From the NCBI RefSeq assembly GCF_003589595.1, contig NW_020654972.1, forward strand, positions 10,548,048 through 10,612,047: a DNA stretch of 64,000 nt, given 5' to 3'. This document shows positions 53,943 through 63,410 of this stretch, piece by piece (the stretch's first letter is position 1; every line of letters starts with the position of its first letter). Position numbers and translations under genes: made by a program. The notes below the pieces were generated by a model, which saw only the letters and a program-made list of their open reading frames with translations, did no database searches and was not told where the DNA came from. The DNA comes from Hyposmocoma kahamanoa (Eukaryota; Arthropoda; Insecta; Lepidoptera; Cosmopterigidae).

Positions 53943-54423
53943 TTTTTAACCGACTTCAAAAAGGAGGAGGTTCTCAATTCGACTGTATGTTCTTTTTTGT
54001 TTTTTTTTGTATGTATGTTACGCGATAACTCCGGTATTTGTGAACCGATTTTCATGATTCTTTTTTTGTTGGAAAGAGGGTAATTCCATAGTGGTCCCAT
54101 TTTATTTTGAAGAAAATCAACCACCTCAAAGGGTGGCTGTTCACGCATGAAGATTCATTTCTATAAATAGCGCCTGACTTTAATTTAGGAGCACTTACTT
54201 TTAGCAATTATTTGCTTGATTTTGCTATTTCTCCGATTCAAGGCGTTCTTCTCTCGATATACTTTGAGTAGGTAGTGTCGTAGTGAGAACCTATTTTTAT
54301 TATCTCCAGTATCAAGTCCTGTATAGTGGCGAACTAAGGGATATTTCAATGAAACTTAGCAAATAGATGTAATTCCACGTACTTTTGAGGTCGGTTTTTT
54401 TAGTACTCTGTACTGAGATTATC
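53943..54423 (+). mobile_element. family B, full-length copy
   Basis: TTTTTAACCGACTTCAAAAAGG through ACTTTTGAGGTCGG and TAGTACTCTGTACTGAG. Retains both ends. Confidence 0.75.
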
Positions 54424-55404
54424 TCAAATATATTCCGAAATGTTTGCATAGCTCTCAAAAAACGAACAGTGTGCAGTGAAACTATAAGCATGTGGGACTT
54501 GTGTAGGTACTTTATGTCGCGTGGTAGCACTTCACACGACTATTTGTATTTGTGTATTTGATATATTTGGCAAACAATCACCATCCGTAAACAGCATATG
54601 TAACAAAGTATTTCCCTTGTTTGTCAATTCAACAAACACAGCAAACACCACACTCGCTGTACCGCGCGCCGGTTGGTTTCTTGGTGTCAAATAGGCAAAT
54701 ACGCAAGTTAACCGTCCACACTATCAGGTCATATTCATTATTTCAATTTATTTGCCTCCATGTGCAGACGGTCATATTTGTCGATGTTTGCATGTTTGTC
54801 TGTACGTCAAATATTTTTCCAAGTACAACAAAGAGCCAAAAGAAGTAGCAAGTAGAAAGGAGACGGAAAATCTGTAACAAAAAACAATGGTATAAAACAC
54901 GGGTACAATACTATAAAACACTCTCTGACTGAAATTTGTTTATTTATTCATTACTGCTGCTTGTACAATTTGTGTAATATTGACATTATCACAGTGACAG
55001 TATATGGACTCTGTTCGGGCATTGCAATTGAACATTTCAATTTATAATAATTTATGTTATTAACAATACATTAAGTAATTATAATAAACAGATATGAACA
55101 ATTCAACATTAATTCTAGGTTATTAAACTGTTTTTCCGGATTTAAATCGTCGTCGTCGTCGAAAAATCTCAAACAGACATAAGACTGCAGTACTAATGAA
55201 TATGTTTTAATTTATTCTAATTTCTATTATTAATTAATAATAAATTGAACTTAATAAAAATTCATTCAATAAAATAATTTGTGAAACTTAATGTAGCGTA
55301 AATTGGAATGTTGTCTTTGTAAAATTAAAAATAAGGTATTTAATTAATAACTGTTGTAACTATAGTGAAAAAATAGGGTGGTTTGCATCAATATTAGACA
55401 TAAC
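54424..55404. other. no gene; (CGT) run at 55147-55160
   Basis: TCGTCGTCGTCGTCG microsatellite; otherwise AT-rich, nothing recognised. Confidence 0.4.
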
Positions 55405-55500
55405 TGGTCGAAGACTGTACCACCTCAGTCAACCGTGACCATGGGACCTGTAAAGGGCCCGAAACGTTGGTTTGTTGGAAGAAACAAATATACGCGATTT
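55405..55500 (+). mobile_element. Penelope-like 3' end fragment
   Basis: CCGTGACCATGGGACCTGTAAAGGGCCCGAAACGTTGG (in parts: CGTGACCATGG, stem GGGACC/GGGCCC, CGAAACGTTGG) is the same block that follows the GIY-YIG frame at 61290-61330. The coding part is absent. Confidence 0.55.
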
Positions 55501-55670
55501 AAATGCGGAAAAAAAGTTTCATTTCCTTATTATTTTTAATTAAGAATTTTGATTTCATTAATATTTTAGATCGTAAAATAGTCATTACTAATTGAAATCG
55601 ATGTGCTTATCATTAAATTACATACAGATATGTTTATGGACGAATATTGAGTTGACAAATACACAGATTA

Positions 55671-55735
55671 GGTTCACCATTTCATACGGTGGCGCAGTCA
55701 AGACCATCAGCGGTGAACTGCAGAGTGTCCTTCAG
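55671..55735 (+). repeat. short shared repeat (copy 2)
   Basis: GGTTCACCATTTCATACGG, GGCGCAGTCAAGACCATCAG and CAGAGTGTCC correspond to 25437-25505. Confidence 0.55.
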
Positions 55736-55861
55736 AAAAAAAATATCATTGCTCGTGTGGCATTCGGGGCGTTGAAACGCAAAACTCCGACAGGGCTGTG
55801 TGGCATCGCTCTAAGGTCTTGCGTTATAAGCAAACATTTTTCATTTCTATGTCTTTGTAAA

Positions 55862-56066
55862 TCTTAGAGCGATTGCATCGACGCAAACGCGAGACTGCAT
55901 CGATACAAACGCGCGATTGCATCGATGCAATCGCCTATAAAACCCAAGTGTAGCGATGCAATCGCGCGTTTGTATCGGCGCAGATGCGCGCTTGCATCGG
56001 TGCTTAAAATTGTACAAGGGTAGACAATTAGCCACTGCATCTCTACTGCACCGCGTTTGCATCGCT
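55862..56066. repeat. cluster of GATTGCATCGATGC-type motifs
   Basis: GCATCG or its complement CGATGC recurs about ten times on both strands, with CGCGCGATTGCATCGATGC and GCGATGCAATCGCGCG facing each other around AATCGCCTATAAAACCC. Locally GC-rich. Possibly a satellite-like miniature element; the class is unknown. Confidence 0.6.
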
Positions 56067-57784
56067 GCTGAATGTCAACGTATCTAACCGCTCTTAATTA
56101 TTGAGCGACTATGGTCACCATTCAGGTCAAAGAAACAACATGTGTAAGGTTTTGTGTGGACGGTAACTAAATAAAGGTCACAGGTGTATAGGATAAACCC
56201 TTTAGAAGGATGGCCGACATCGGTCGACGACAAACGGCAGACATAAATTAGCCAAGACTTGCAGAAAAGGGGCAGCCCGCCATTTATTACGTATCATATC
56301 TTCAGCAGAGTTGTGGGTTATGGACCCTTTGTATGAGGTTCTGCAAACGTAACTAACGCTGTTTTCATAATACTAAACAACTTTTATTATAGAGACCCTT
56401 CTCAAATCGCGATATAAAAAACAGCTGTTAAATACTTTTTGGGCTTTTAGGTAAGGAATATGGCACAGATAATAAGGCTACATCTGCGCTTTGCGCAATG
56501 ACATAGGGTTCTTCAAAAAGCGCTTTTGTTTACAGGGCTTTCAAATGCTGTTGCAAATGTCCAAGAGCGACGATAACCACCTCTCATCAAGTGGCTCGTC
56601 TGCTCGTTTGTCTTCTTCTTTCTATACGTAGCTAGGGAGGGTAAAGAAAGACGCTTGGAGTCTCTAACTGTTCAACTGTTTTTATTGATATAGTTGTATG
56701 ATCGACATAAGACACTGCAGAGCACTCATCGTCGATGTCAGCTAACCGTCCCACCCGGTGGAAGCGGCAGCCGGCGATTCTAAAATATCCCAGCAGGTGG
56801 AAGTACCGGAGTGCCACTCATAGGCCCTATGATTCGATACAAAGCAATGCCCATTTGCAACTTAAATGGCAACACACAGTAGTTAAGAGTTCGATAGCGC
56901 GTTCTATTTTGATCCCAACGCCATCTAGCGGCAAGGTGAGGTTACTAATATTTCTTTTACCTGGTGTTACAAGATTAATTTAAAAAAAACAAATTTTCAG
57001 TTTAATTGGCAAAAACGTGCTTGATCCCTAAACACTTTTTGACTGTCCCTACGTATACAATCGAAACTTAAAAAATACACTTTTTTTATTAGCGTAATCT
57101 GCATTTAATAGTATTATCTTTCGATAGGGAAAACAACAAAACATAAAATTTTATTAGTTTTCATTTTAGCAACACGTAAATTATCAAATGTCTGCCGCTG
57201 CTCCCTCGTAAACTCGCGTATTTCAACTTTCATCCGTTTAGGCGGGAACTGAAAGCGCGCGAAAGTAAGTGAGCCGGACGCAACTAGGACTATCGATTAT
57301 TTACTCCGCCCCGCGCCGACCGCTCGCCTGTTATTTGTCATTTATTGGTTATGAATGCGCTAAAATAATGGTTATGCGTTACACATTTTAAGTAAATAAG
57401 TGTAACTACTATTTCAAGATACATAAAGGACGTACAAGATCATCCAACGTATTGAATTTTGTCAAAATGGAAGTAATTCCATCCAAATTCAAGTACAAAA
57501 CACTGTTCCAGGCCAGTTTTTTAGATTTATTATTTGATCATAATTATAATTAATACCCATTACGGGTATTTACATTATATATATTAAGTAAGATATACGC
57601 ACTAGATTTGTGAGGAATTGTAAGTATTTTCATGTAATAATCTGTTTGAATTCTCTTTTTTACGCATTACCCGAGTAAACAGTCGAAACTCGAAGTTTCT
57701 ATTTTATACAACGGAGTTTTAGCAATAAGTTATATCGTAAGTCGTAGTTTCAATACTTTTACTATGGAACTATCTTAATGTTTT
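56067..57784. other. no gene; LINE tail scrap and a GC-rich island
   Basis: 56570-56625 (GATAACCACCTCTCATCAAG, GGCTCGTCTGCTCGTTTG) resembles a common lepidopteran LINE 3' end. 57170-57345 is GC-rich, with TTTAGGCGGGAACTGAAAG and GCGCGCGAAAG at 57237-57265, similar to E2F-type sites. No adjoining gene was recognised. Confidence 0.35.
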
Positions 57785-57857
57785 AATCGAAACTGTTTGT
57801 TTCGATTATTTACATAGCAACATTTTTTTATCATAATCGAAAGTGATGGTTTCGATT
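57785..57857. repeat. two adjacent AATCGAAA hairpins
   Basis: AATCGAAAC-tgttt-GTTTCGATT (57785-57807) and AATCGAAA-gtgatgg-TTTCGATT (57835-57857), each followed by ATTTAC(A/G)TAG. They are a tandem pair of about 50-bp units. Confidence 0.65.
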
Positions 57858-58794
57858 ATTTACGTAGATAAAAATGTTTAAAACATCACCAGAATCACCA
57901 ATTTCGGTACTTAACGTTGGTGAAAACGTATACAATTCTCTAGGTACTAGTAGATAATTCACAATTTTTTTTTGTTTTAAATTTAATATATTTTTTAAAC
58001 AATGTAATTTATGCATCTTTGATTTAATTACTCTTATCATTAATACACAGTATGTTTTTTTTTTTGCTGGGATAATGGGGAAATCCGTAACCGTAGGAGA
58101 TATTAGGAAACTTCTTAGGAACCATTATAAATCTTTTTATTTGGTCAAGCGTGAGTTCATAATTATAATACTAAGAAATGTATAAAATGTCATTTTTTAA
58201 ATTTTGATCGATTCAGTTTTTTCTAAGGATCATTTAATTGTGCCGAAAGAAAAAATCGGGACTGCAGAAGCGACCAACTTAAAATGAAAAAGAGCATATT
58301 TTATATTACATACCTCTAATTCTAATTCACCAGTACGAATAAGTGAATTGAATTTCAAAGCGCTAGAGACACTGGTCGACTACGAACTGTCAGAAAAACT
58401 TTGGCCGCCTGGCAATCACTGTAAAAGTATTTCACTCTTGCAGGCAACTACAGATCAAATTGATAGCGATAATAACGCAGTGATTTTACATAGCAATGAG
58501 AGAACTCCAATGGGAATGGGAAATGGTTCCCATACAACCAAATTGTGATAATGCACAATCAATACCTGATAATATTTGCCTCTAGCTGCAGATTCTCCAC
58601 AAGTGTTGACGAAATCATCTTACGTTATAAAAATCTTATTTATAAGAACTCTCCAAATGGCTGATATTGGTATTCCAATTACTAATATCAATATACCTGA
58701 ACACAATAATGATTTATTGATATGACATTTTTTTTATTTAAACTTTCACGATTTTCACAAATTATTTAATTTTTAGTTCGGGCCTTAGTCACGT
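57858..58794. other. no gene recognised
   Basis: A 66-residue frame at 58348-58548 (starting MNFKALETLVDYELSEKLW) is polar and balanced but matches no family I know, and no splice context supports it. Confidence 0.35.
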
Positions 58795-59232
58795 ATAAAA
58801 TATATTTTAATTATCCCGTCGTTTCGAACGTATTGTAACGTCCATGGTCTCGAAGGGAGTGAAGAGGCGGGTGTCAATATCTTCTAGCCGTGCGAGTTTT
58901 TGTAACTGCCCGTACTTGGTCTTTATTATTTACTTGTGCACTAGGGTTGTCACTAGACCGACGCACAACACTCACGATACCTGGCGATTTGTCGGGCGAT
59001 ACTTGATGTCGTTTACATTTGCTGATAACTGGATCCTACTAGATGAAAGTTTAAAAACCGTCTTCTCGGTTGAAATTACGGTGTTTTTTTTTTATTTCAA
59101 TAGCTTCACGTTCGATTGTACTATAGTGATGACGTTATGTAGAAAAGATCTTGGGATTATGAAGCTCAATCCAGTGGTTTGGTCCTGAATTCAACAAATG
59201 CTCGAAATTGCAGACTTATTGAGCGGACGGTT
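58795..59232 (-). pseudogene. Penelope-like endonuclease C-terminus, minus strand
   Basis: From about 59180 downward: WIELHNPKIFST, EREAIEIKK and NFNREDGF, the same blocks as in the 60640-61335 copy (WIELHSPQVFST, VREAIEITK, FNRDDGF). Two stops and a homopolymer frameshift break it. The 3' block (GAGACCATGGACG, CGAAACGACGGGA on the minus strand) lies at 58814-58848. Confidence 0.75.
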
Positions 59233-59261
59233 CCTAACAGCCGCGACATGTTCTTTAACTC

Positions 59262-59512
59262 TTTTTTTTTATAGTATCAAGTGACGAGACGAACATGTCG
59301 TGTGTCTGGTAGTAAGCTACACGCCTGTCCTTAACAGTTGCAGTGCCACTCAGCGCTTTGAATCGCAAAGATCTGGTGGGCACTGTCATTGCGCTCGTCA
59401 CCCTGAGACATAAGTGGACACGTCCCATGTTCCTGTAATTTCACCAGCACCCTTACCCATCAAAACCAGAACACAGTAATGCTGACATTACTGCTTGGCG
59501 GCAGAAATAGGA
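59262..59512 (-). mobile_element. dispersed repeat family A, near complete
   Basis: Poly(T), ATAGTATCAAGTGACGAGAC through ATTACTGCTTGGCGGCAG and AAATAGG. It lies between two Penelope-like fragments. Confidence 0.8.
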
Positions 59513-59565
59513 AAGGACTAAAACGTAAATAGGACTCTTTCCGGTGTGACGCGTTCTGTCTGCCC

Positions 59566-59627
59566 ACCATTTCACTCTCCGGGCGTTTACAAGATTAATT
59601 GCAGTTGCGGGAGTTCCCATTTTTCAT
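59566..59627 (+). pseudogene. Penelope-like GIY-YIG scrap
   Basis: HSPGVYKINCSCGSSHF is legible. It equals the start of the GIY-YIG domain in the larger copy (TPGVYKVNCSCGSSYIG) but stops before the Y-I-G, where a SINE begins. Confidence 0.65.
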
Positions 59628-59742
59628 ATTAAATTTCGCACAAAATTCTGAGAAACTCAGAGGTGCCAGTTCCGGATTCGAATCCACGACCTTCTGCTTG
59701 AGAGGCGGTAGACCAAACCTTTACGCTACCACGGCTTTTCAG
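59628..59742 (-). mobile_element. tRNA-derived SINE, family D, head half
   Basis: TTTCGCACAAAATTCTGAG, AACTCAGAGGTGCCAG, CCGGATTCGAATCCACGACC (inverted B box) and GGTAGACCAAACCTTTACGC (inverted A-box side). On the minus strand the A and B boxes are in tRNA order and spacing. Confidence 0.7.
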
Positions 59743-59995
59743 GTAACTTAATTACTAAAAAAATATATTGCTTTTCGTTTCAATAAGCTGTATCAGAAGA
59801 CCATTTTGTTTTAATTCATTGATTGTTCTTTTTCTTCATGATAAGCATAATATGCTCATATTAGATTCTTCTTAAAATTGTGTCAATAATTTAAATATCT
59901 GATAAAAATGATTAGTACTACTAAATAGGTAACTTAATTACTAAAAAAAATATATAGCTTTTTGTTTCAGTAAGCTCTACCAGAAGACTATTTTG
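59741..59995 (+). repeat. direct duplication about 188 bp apart
   Basis: AGGTAACTTAATTACTAAAA...GTTTCAATAAGCTGTATCAG (59741-59810) recurs as AGGTAACTTAATTACTAAAA...GTTTCAGTAAGCTCTACCAG (59927-60000), nearly identical over about 75 bases. Confidence 0.7.
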
Positions 59996-60000
59996 TCTTC

Positions 60001-60639
60001 TAGAAAGTATTATTTTAATTTTTTTGTTGTAGTTAGTTAAGTCGTAAACTACAGACATCATTATGCAAATCGCCTTTGAACTGATTATCAGTATGTTCCT
60101 ACTTAGTACTAAAATGTTGTTTCGAACAGTCTATTATAAGTATATATATTAATTTGATATATGTTTTTTATCTTCACTTAATTTTTGAATACATTAATTC
60201 CTTTAATATTAATTGAAATGACAAGTCATTAATAACAATTTCGATAGCCACAATTTAGACAAAAATATACAGTGATATTCAGTGTACACTATTGAATGTA
60301 CTACATTCGATATAATTCATAATTTAAATTCCGATGAAAGCTATCAAAACTGCAAGATTCTATCCAATTTCTTGAGTGTATTCGAACGTAAGGAATCGAA
60401 TCTTAAATATCTCAAAAACAATCAAAACCTACCCAAAATTTAACATAACATCCAAAAAATTACAATTATAATTTGTTATGAATTTTTATAGAAGCGCCTA
60501 ATAATTATTTTCCTTTATAATAAAATCAGCAGTTCCAAGAAGTTTTGCATTTTTAATTCATTCAATAGTCGAAATAGTATACTATCGGACTTCAAACATA
60601 CAAAACGTTTTACCATACAGCTACAAATAACAGGTGAGC
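60001..60639. other. no gene recognised
   Basis: AT-rich; could be a decayed upstream part of the Penelope-like element but no RT motif is legible. Confidence 0.35.
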
Positions 60640-61335
60640 TGCCAAATTTTTTCTGCCCTATGTACAAGAGGTGACAGATAAAATAGCCAGGTTGCTAAGG
60701 AAGTTTTCCATAAAAACTGTTTTCACCCCCTTAACCAGAATAGGAAAAATGTTACGTTCACCAAAAGACCCCCTTCCTTCACAAACACCGGGTGTCTATA
60801 AAGTAAACTGCAGTTGTGGGAGCTCGTATATCGGTCAGACTAAACGAACTATTGTCAATCGTATAAAGGAACACATCCGAGCAGTAAAAAACAATGCACA
60901 GAAGTCGGCTATAGCACAAGATCTCACACAGACTGACATTAACCACTGGATCGAGTTGCATAGCCCCCAGGTATTCTCGACACAACGTCACTACATACCA
61001 CGGTTGGTACGAGAAGCCATCGAGATCACGAAGTACAAAACATTTAACCGTGATGATGGTTTTAAACTGTCCAGTGCATGGAATCCGGTCCTTAGTGCGT
61101 GCAGTAATAAAAACAAAAACACCTCGAGTTCAGTTTCGCGTGTGGATACAGTGAGTGTGGTTTGTGTAAAAAAAGTGAGTGACAATGGTAACGCCACAAC
61201 AAATGGCGATGAAGGTAGTCGTCGACAACGCAAGAGGGTAGACAGATATGTCTGCTCTTAAAGCTGTCATCTGTCGCCGTCCAGTCAACTCGTGACCATG
61301 GAGCGTGCAACCGTTCCGAAATATCGGGAAAATAG
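60640..61335 (+). mobile_element. Penelope-like element, 5'-truncated
   Basis: Open coding frame for the C-terminal endonuclease, then a 3' segment with the GACCATGG-stem-CGAAA block at 61291-61330 and an A-rich end. The reverse transcriptase is missing. Penelope-like elements encode an RT fused to a GIY-YIG nuclease and are unusual among eukaryotic retroelements for it. Confidence 0.85.
60646..61261 (+). pseudogene. Penelope-like GIY-YIG endonuclease domain
   Basis: About 200 codons stay open to the TAA at 61259. In order: FLPYVQEVTDKIARLLRK (link from RT), LRSPKD, then GVYKVNCSCGSSYIGQT, where G-V-Y and Y-I-G are the family core, then RIKEHIRAVKN, WIELHSPQVFST, HYIPRLVREAIEITK and FNRDDGFKLSSAWNPVL. 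The C-S-C pair inside the core is typical of Penelope nucleases. The frame is undamaged but lacks its RT and a real start, hence a fragment. Confidence 0.88.
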
Positions 61336-61549
61336 AAAGAATACTGAAGATTTTTTGATGGGTGGCAAGGCATTTGCATTATTATTGATCATACTTTAGT
61401 ATCGCAAATGTCCACGACAGTAATCACTAACTGATGGTTACAATCATTTCAAAAGGCTTTTTCTTCAACCTACATCTTCGATCAATAAAACCCTTTACTT
61501 TAATTAGTTTTCAAAATACATACTAACACGTACTTAATAAAAGCTTACA
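61336..61549. other. no gene recognised
   Basis: Nothing recognised. Confidence 0.4.
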
Positions 61550-61685
61550 TTGTGGGCACTTGGTGAGGAGGTCCCGGGTTCAATTCCCGGTAGGACCAAT
61601 TTGGAAAATGAACTTTTCTAAATTGGTTCTGGTATGGGTATTCTGAGAAACCCCCCAGAATTACCTGTAAGAATTACCTGGGACC
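61550..61685 (+). mobile_element. tRNA-derived SINE fragment
   Basis: GAGGTCCCGGGTTCAATTCC is a clean B box with the paired arm GGTAGGACC, followed by AATTTGGAAAATGAACTTTTC and GGTATTCTGAGAAACC. Matches the fragment at 1316-1440. The A-box side is missing. Confidence 0.65.
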
Positions 61686-61739
61686 TCGTGAGTAGATCTT
61701 TTGGTACGATCTTCTTCTTCTTAACAATGAATAATGTAT

Positions 61740-61930
61740 ACACTGATTTAAACTTTGACTATGATGCAATACGTCGACGTTTCGGATGTATTGCAACGTA
61801 TGCGGTCTCGAAGGGACTGAAGAATCTTCTAGTTCTTCTAACTACCCTCAATTGTTCTTCATTATTTATTTGTGCAATAGGGTTATCACTAAATCGACAC
61901 GCAACACACATTTATACACGATTAGGCCCC
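61740..61930 (-). mobile_element. Penelope-like 3' end, minus strand
   Basis: The complement reads SDNPIAQINNEEQLR, then CCCTTCGAGACC, a stem region and CCGAAACGTCG (61775-61786). It closely follows the layout of 58795-58960, so the two are copies of one subfamily. Confidence 0.6.
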
Positions 61931-62294
61931 AATTTCTAAATCGAACATTTTGTATTCTTTAAGCTCTTTTTAAAAATTCCGTGACTAACATTGAAACCGC
62001 GTGGGTGGTTAAAGCAATATCAGCAGTACTTCGTTCTTTGGCAGAAAACTGCGGCTCCCTCCCTAGCGACACTGCGCACGTCAAACGTACGAGTTTGGAA
62101 TAACATCGTTGAATGAGGTTGGAAAACTGCAGAGTCGTAAGAATAATTTGATTCATAGCGAGCCCTTTCCTGTGTTTCGAGTCTCAAGGAAATGTTTAAT
62201 TTATTTTTTTATATCTCTGTCTGTACACTACTTCTAGTAAGTGCGATTGGTTTGTAAATAAATACTTAACCTACTTAAAGTACTAGTAATTTCA
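61931..62294. other. no gene recognised
   Basis: A 65-residue minus-strand frame (61959-62156) has no motif. Confidence 0.4.
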
Positions 62295-62584
62295 GTAAAA
62301 AGTACTAAAAAATCGACCTCAAAAGTTCGTGGAACTACATTTATTTGCTAAGTTTTATTAACATCGGTTGCCGGAAACTGCACAAAACCGGATTCATCAA
62401 GTAGTTCGCCACTATACGGGTCTTAACACAGGAGATAACAAAAATCGGTACTCACTGCTTAATTGAAAAAAAAATACGCCTTCCATTGGAGCATAGCAAA
62501 ACCAACCATTAAAATAATTGCTCCTTATAAAATTAGGAGCTATTTATAAAAATAAATCTTCATAAACGGCCACCCTTAGAGGTG
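62295..62584 (-). mobile_element. family B, broken by Tc1-type insertion
   Basis: AAGTACTAAAAAATCGACC, TCAAAAGTTCGTGG through GCCACCCTTAGAGGTG. The sequence stops where GGGTGTCCC begins; the remaining left half of the element is not found on the other side. Confidence 0.7.
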
Positions 62585-62591
62585 AAATATT

Positions 62592-63232
62592 GGGTGTCCC
62601 AAAAAACATGCAAGAAGTAACTTTGATAGAAAACACAGGTTCATAATTAAAAATTGTAATTTTTTTATTGCTCCATGAAGTACATGGAGGCCTCCACGGC
62701 TTTGCTGGCGCATTCACATTTTCATACTTCATTCATACTTTTCATGACATTTTCGATGACCGTTTTGCATAATTGTGGCTGAATCACGTTGATACTGCGC
62801 TCAATTTCTTTTAAGGCTTGGGTGGTCGTGGGTTTCTTGGCATAAACCTTCGATTTCAAAATGCCCCAAAGAAAAAGTGGAAATTACACGACCAGTAAAT
62901 GACTCGTGCAGTAATTGCATTGTTTCTTGCGCTGTATGGCATGTGGCAATGTCTTGTTAAAACTTCATGTCATCCACATTTTTATTTAAGCTTTTTTTGA
63001 AATCGATGGTTTATGTTAACAAGCCCCTGACCACAAACGCCTTGAAGATAAAAATTGAGCGCTGTATCAACGACATTCAATCACAGTTGTGCAAAATCGT
63101 CATCGAATATTTCATAAATACACATAACCCTATACTATGTACTTCATGGATTAATAAAGGAAATACACTTTTTAATTGTAAACCTGTGTATTCTATCAAC
63201 ATTATTTCTTGCGTGAGTTTTGGGATTTTACT
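62592..63232. mobile_element. head-to-head pair of Tc1/mariner-superfamily fragments
   Basis: The left arm lies on the minus strand (QDIATCHTAQETMQLLHESF, KSKVYAKKPTTT, FNYEPVFSIKVTSCMFFG) and ends at 62592 in GGGTGTCCCAAAAAAC, a typical end. The right arm on the plus strand (LKSMVYVNKPLTTNALKIK, FNCKPVYSINIISCVSFGI) ends near 63232 in GTTTTGGGATTTTA. Both encode the C-terminal third of the same DDE transposase family; they meet near 62960. Both are degraded. Confidence 0.7.
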
Positions 63233-63240
63233 TCGAACGA

Positions 63241-63410
63241 ACGACGAACAAGTCATACGTCTTATGGTAAGCTACACGCCTGTCTATAATAATTGCAGTG
63301 CTAATAAGAGCTTTATATCTGCGCCCGTCACCCTCAGACATAAGTTGACAGGTCCCATGTACCCGTAATTTCACCACCACCGTTAAGACCGGAACACAGT
63401 AATGCTGATA
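63241..63410 (-). mobile_element. dispersed repeat family A, deleted copy
   Basis: ACGAACAAGTCATACGTCTTATGG through GACCGGAACACAGTAATGC. The AGATCTGAGGGGCACTGCC segment is missing. It starts where the Tc1-type arm ends. Confidence 0.7.

Noticed and set aside
55862..56066. CRISPR-like array
   Set aside because: Motifs are irregular in spacing and occur on both strands, and the context is an animal nuclear genome.
59640..59742. Possible minus-strand tRNA gene
   Set aside because: Same reasoning: boxes are present but embedded in a dispersed SINE body with no acceptor stem.
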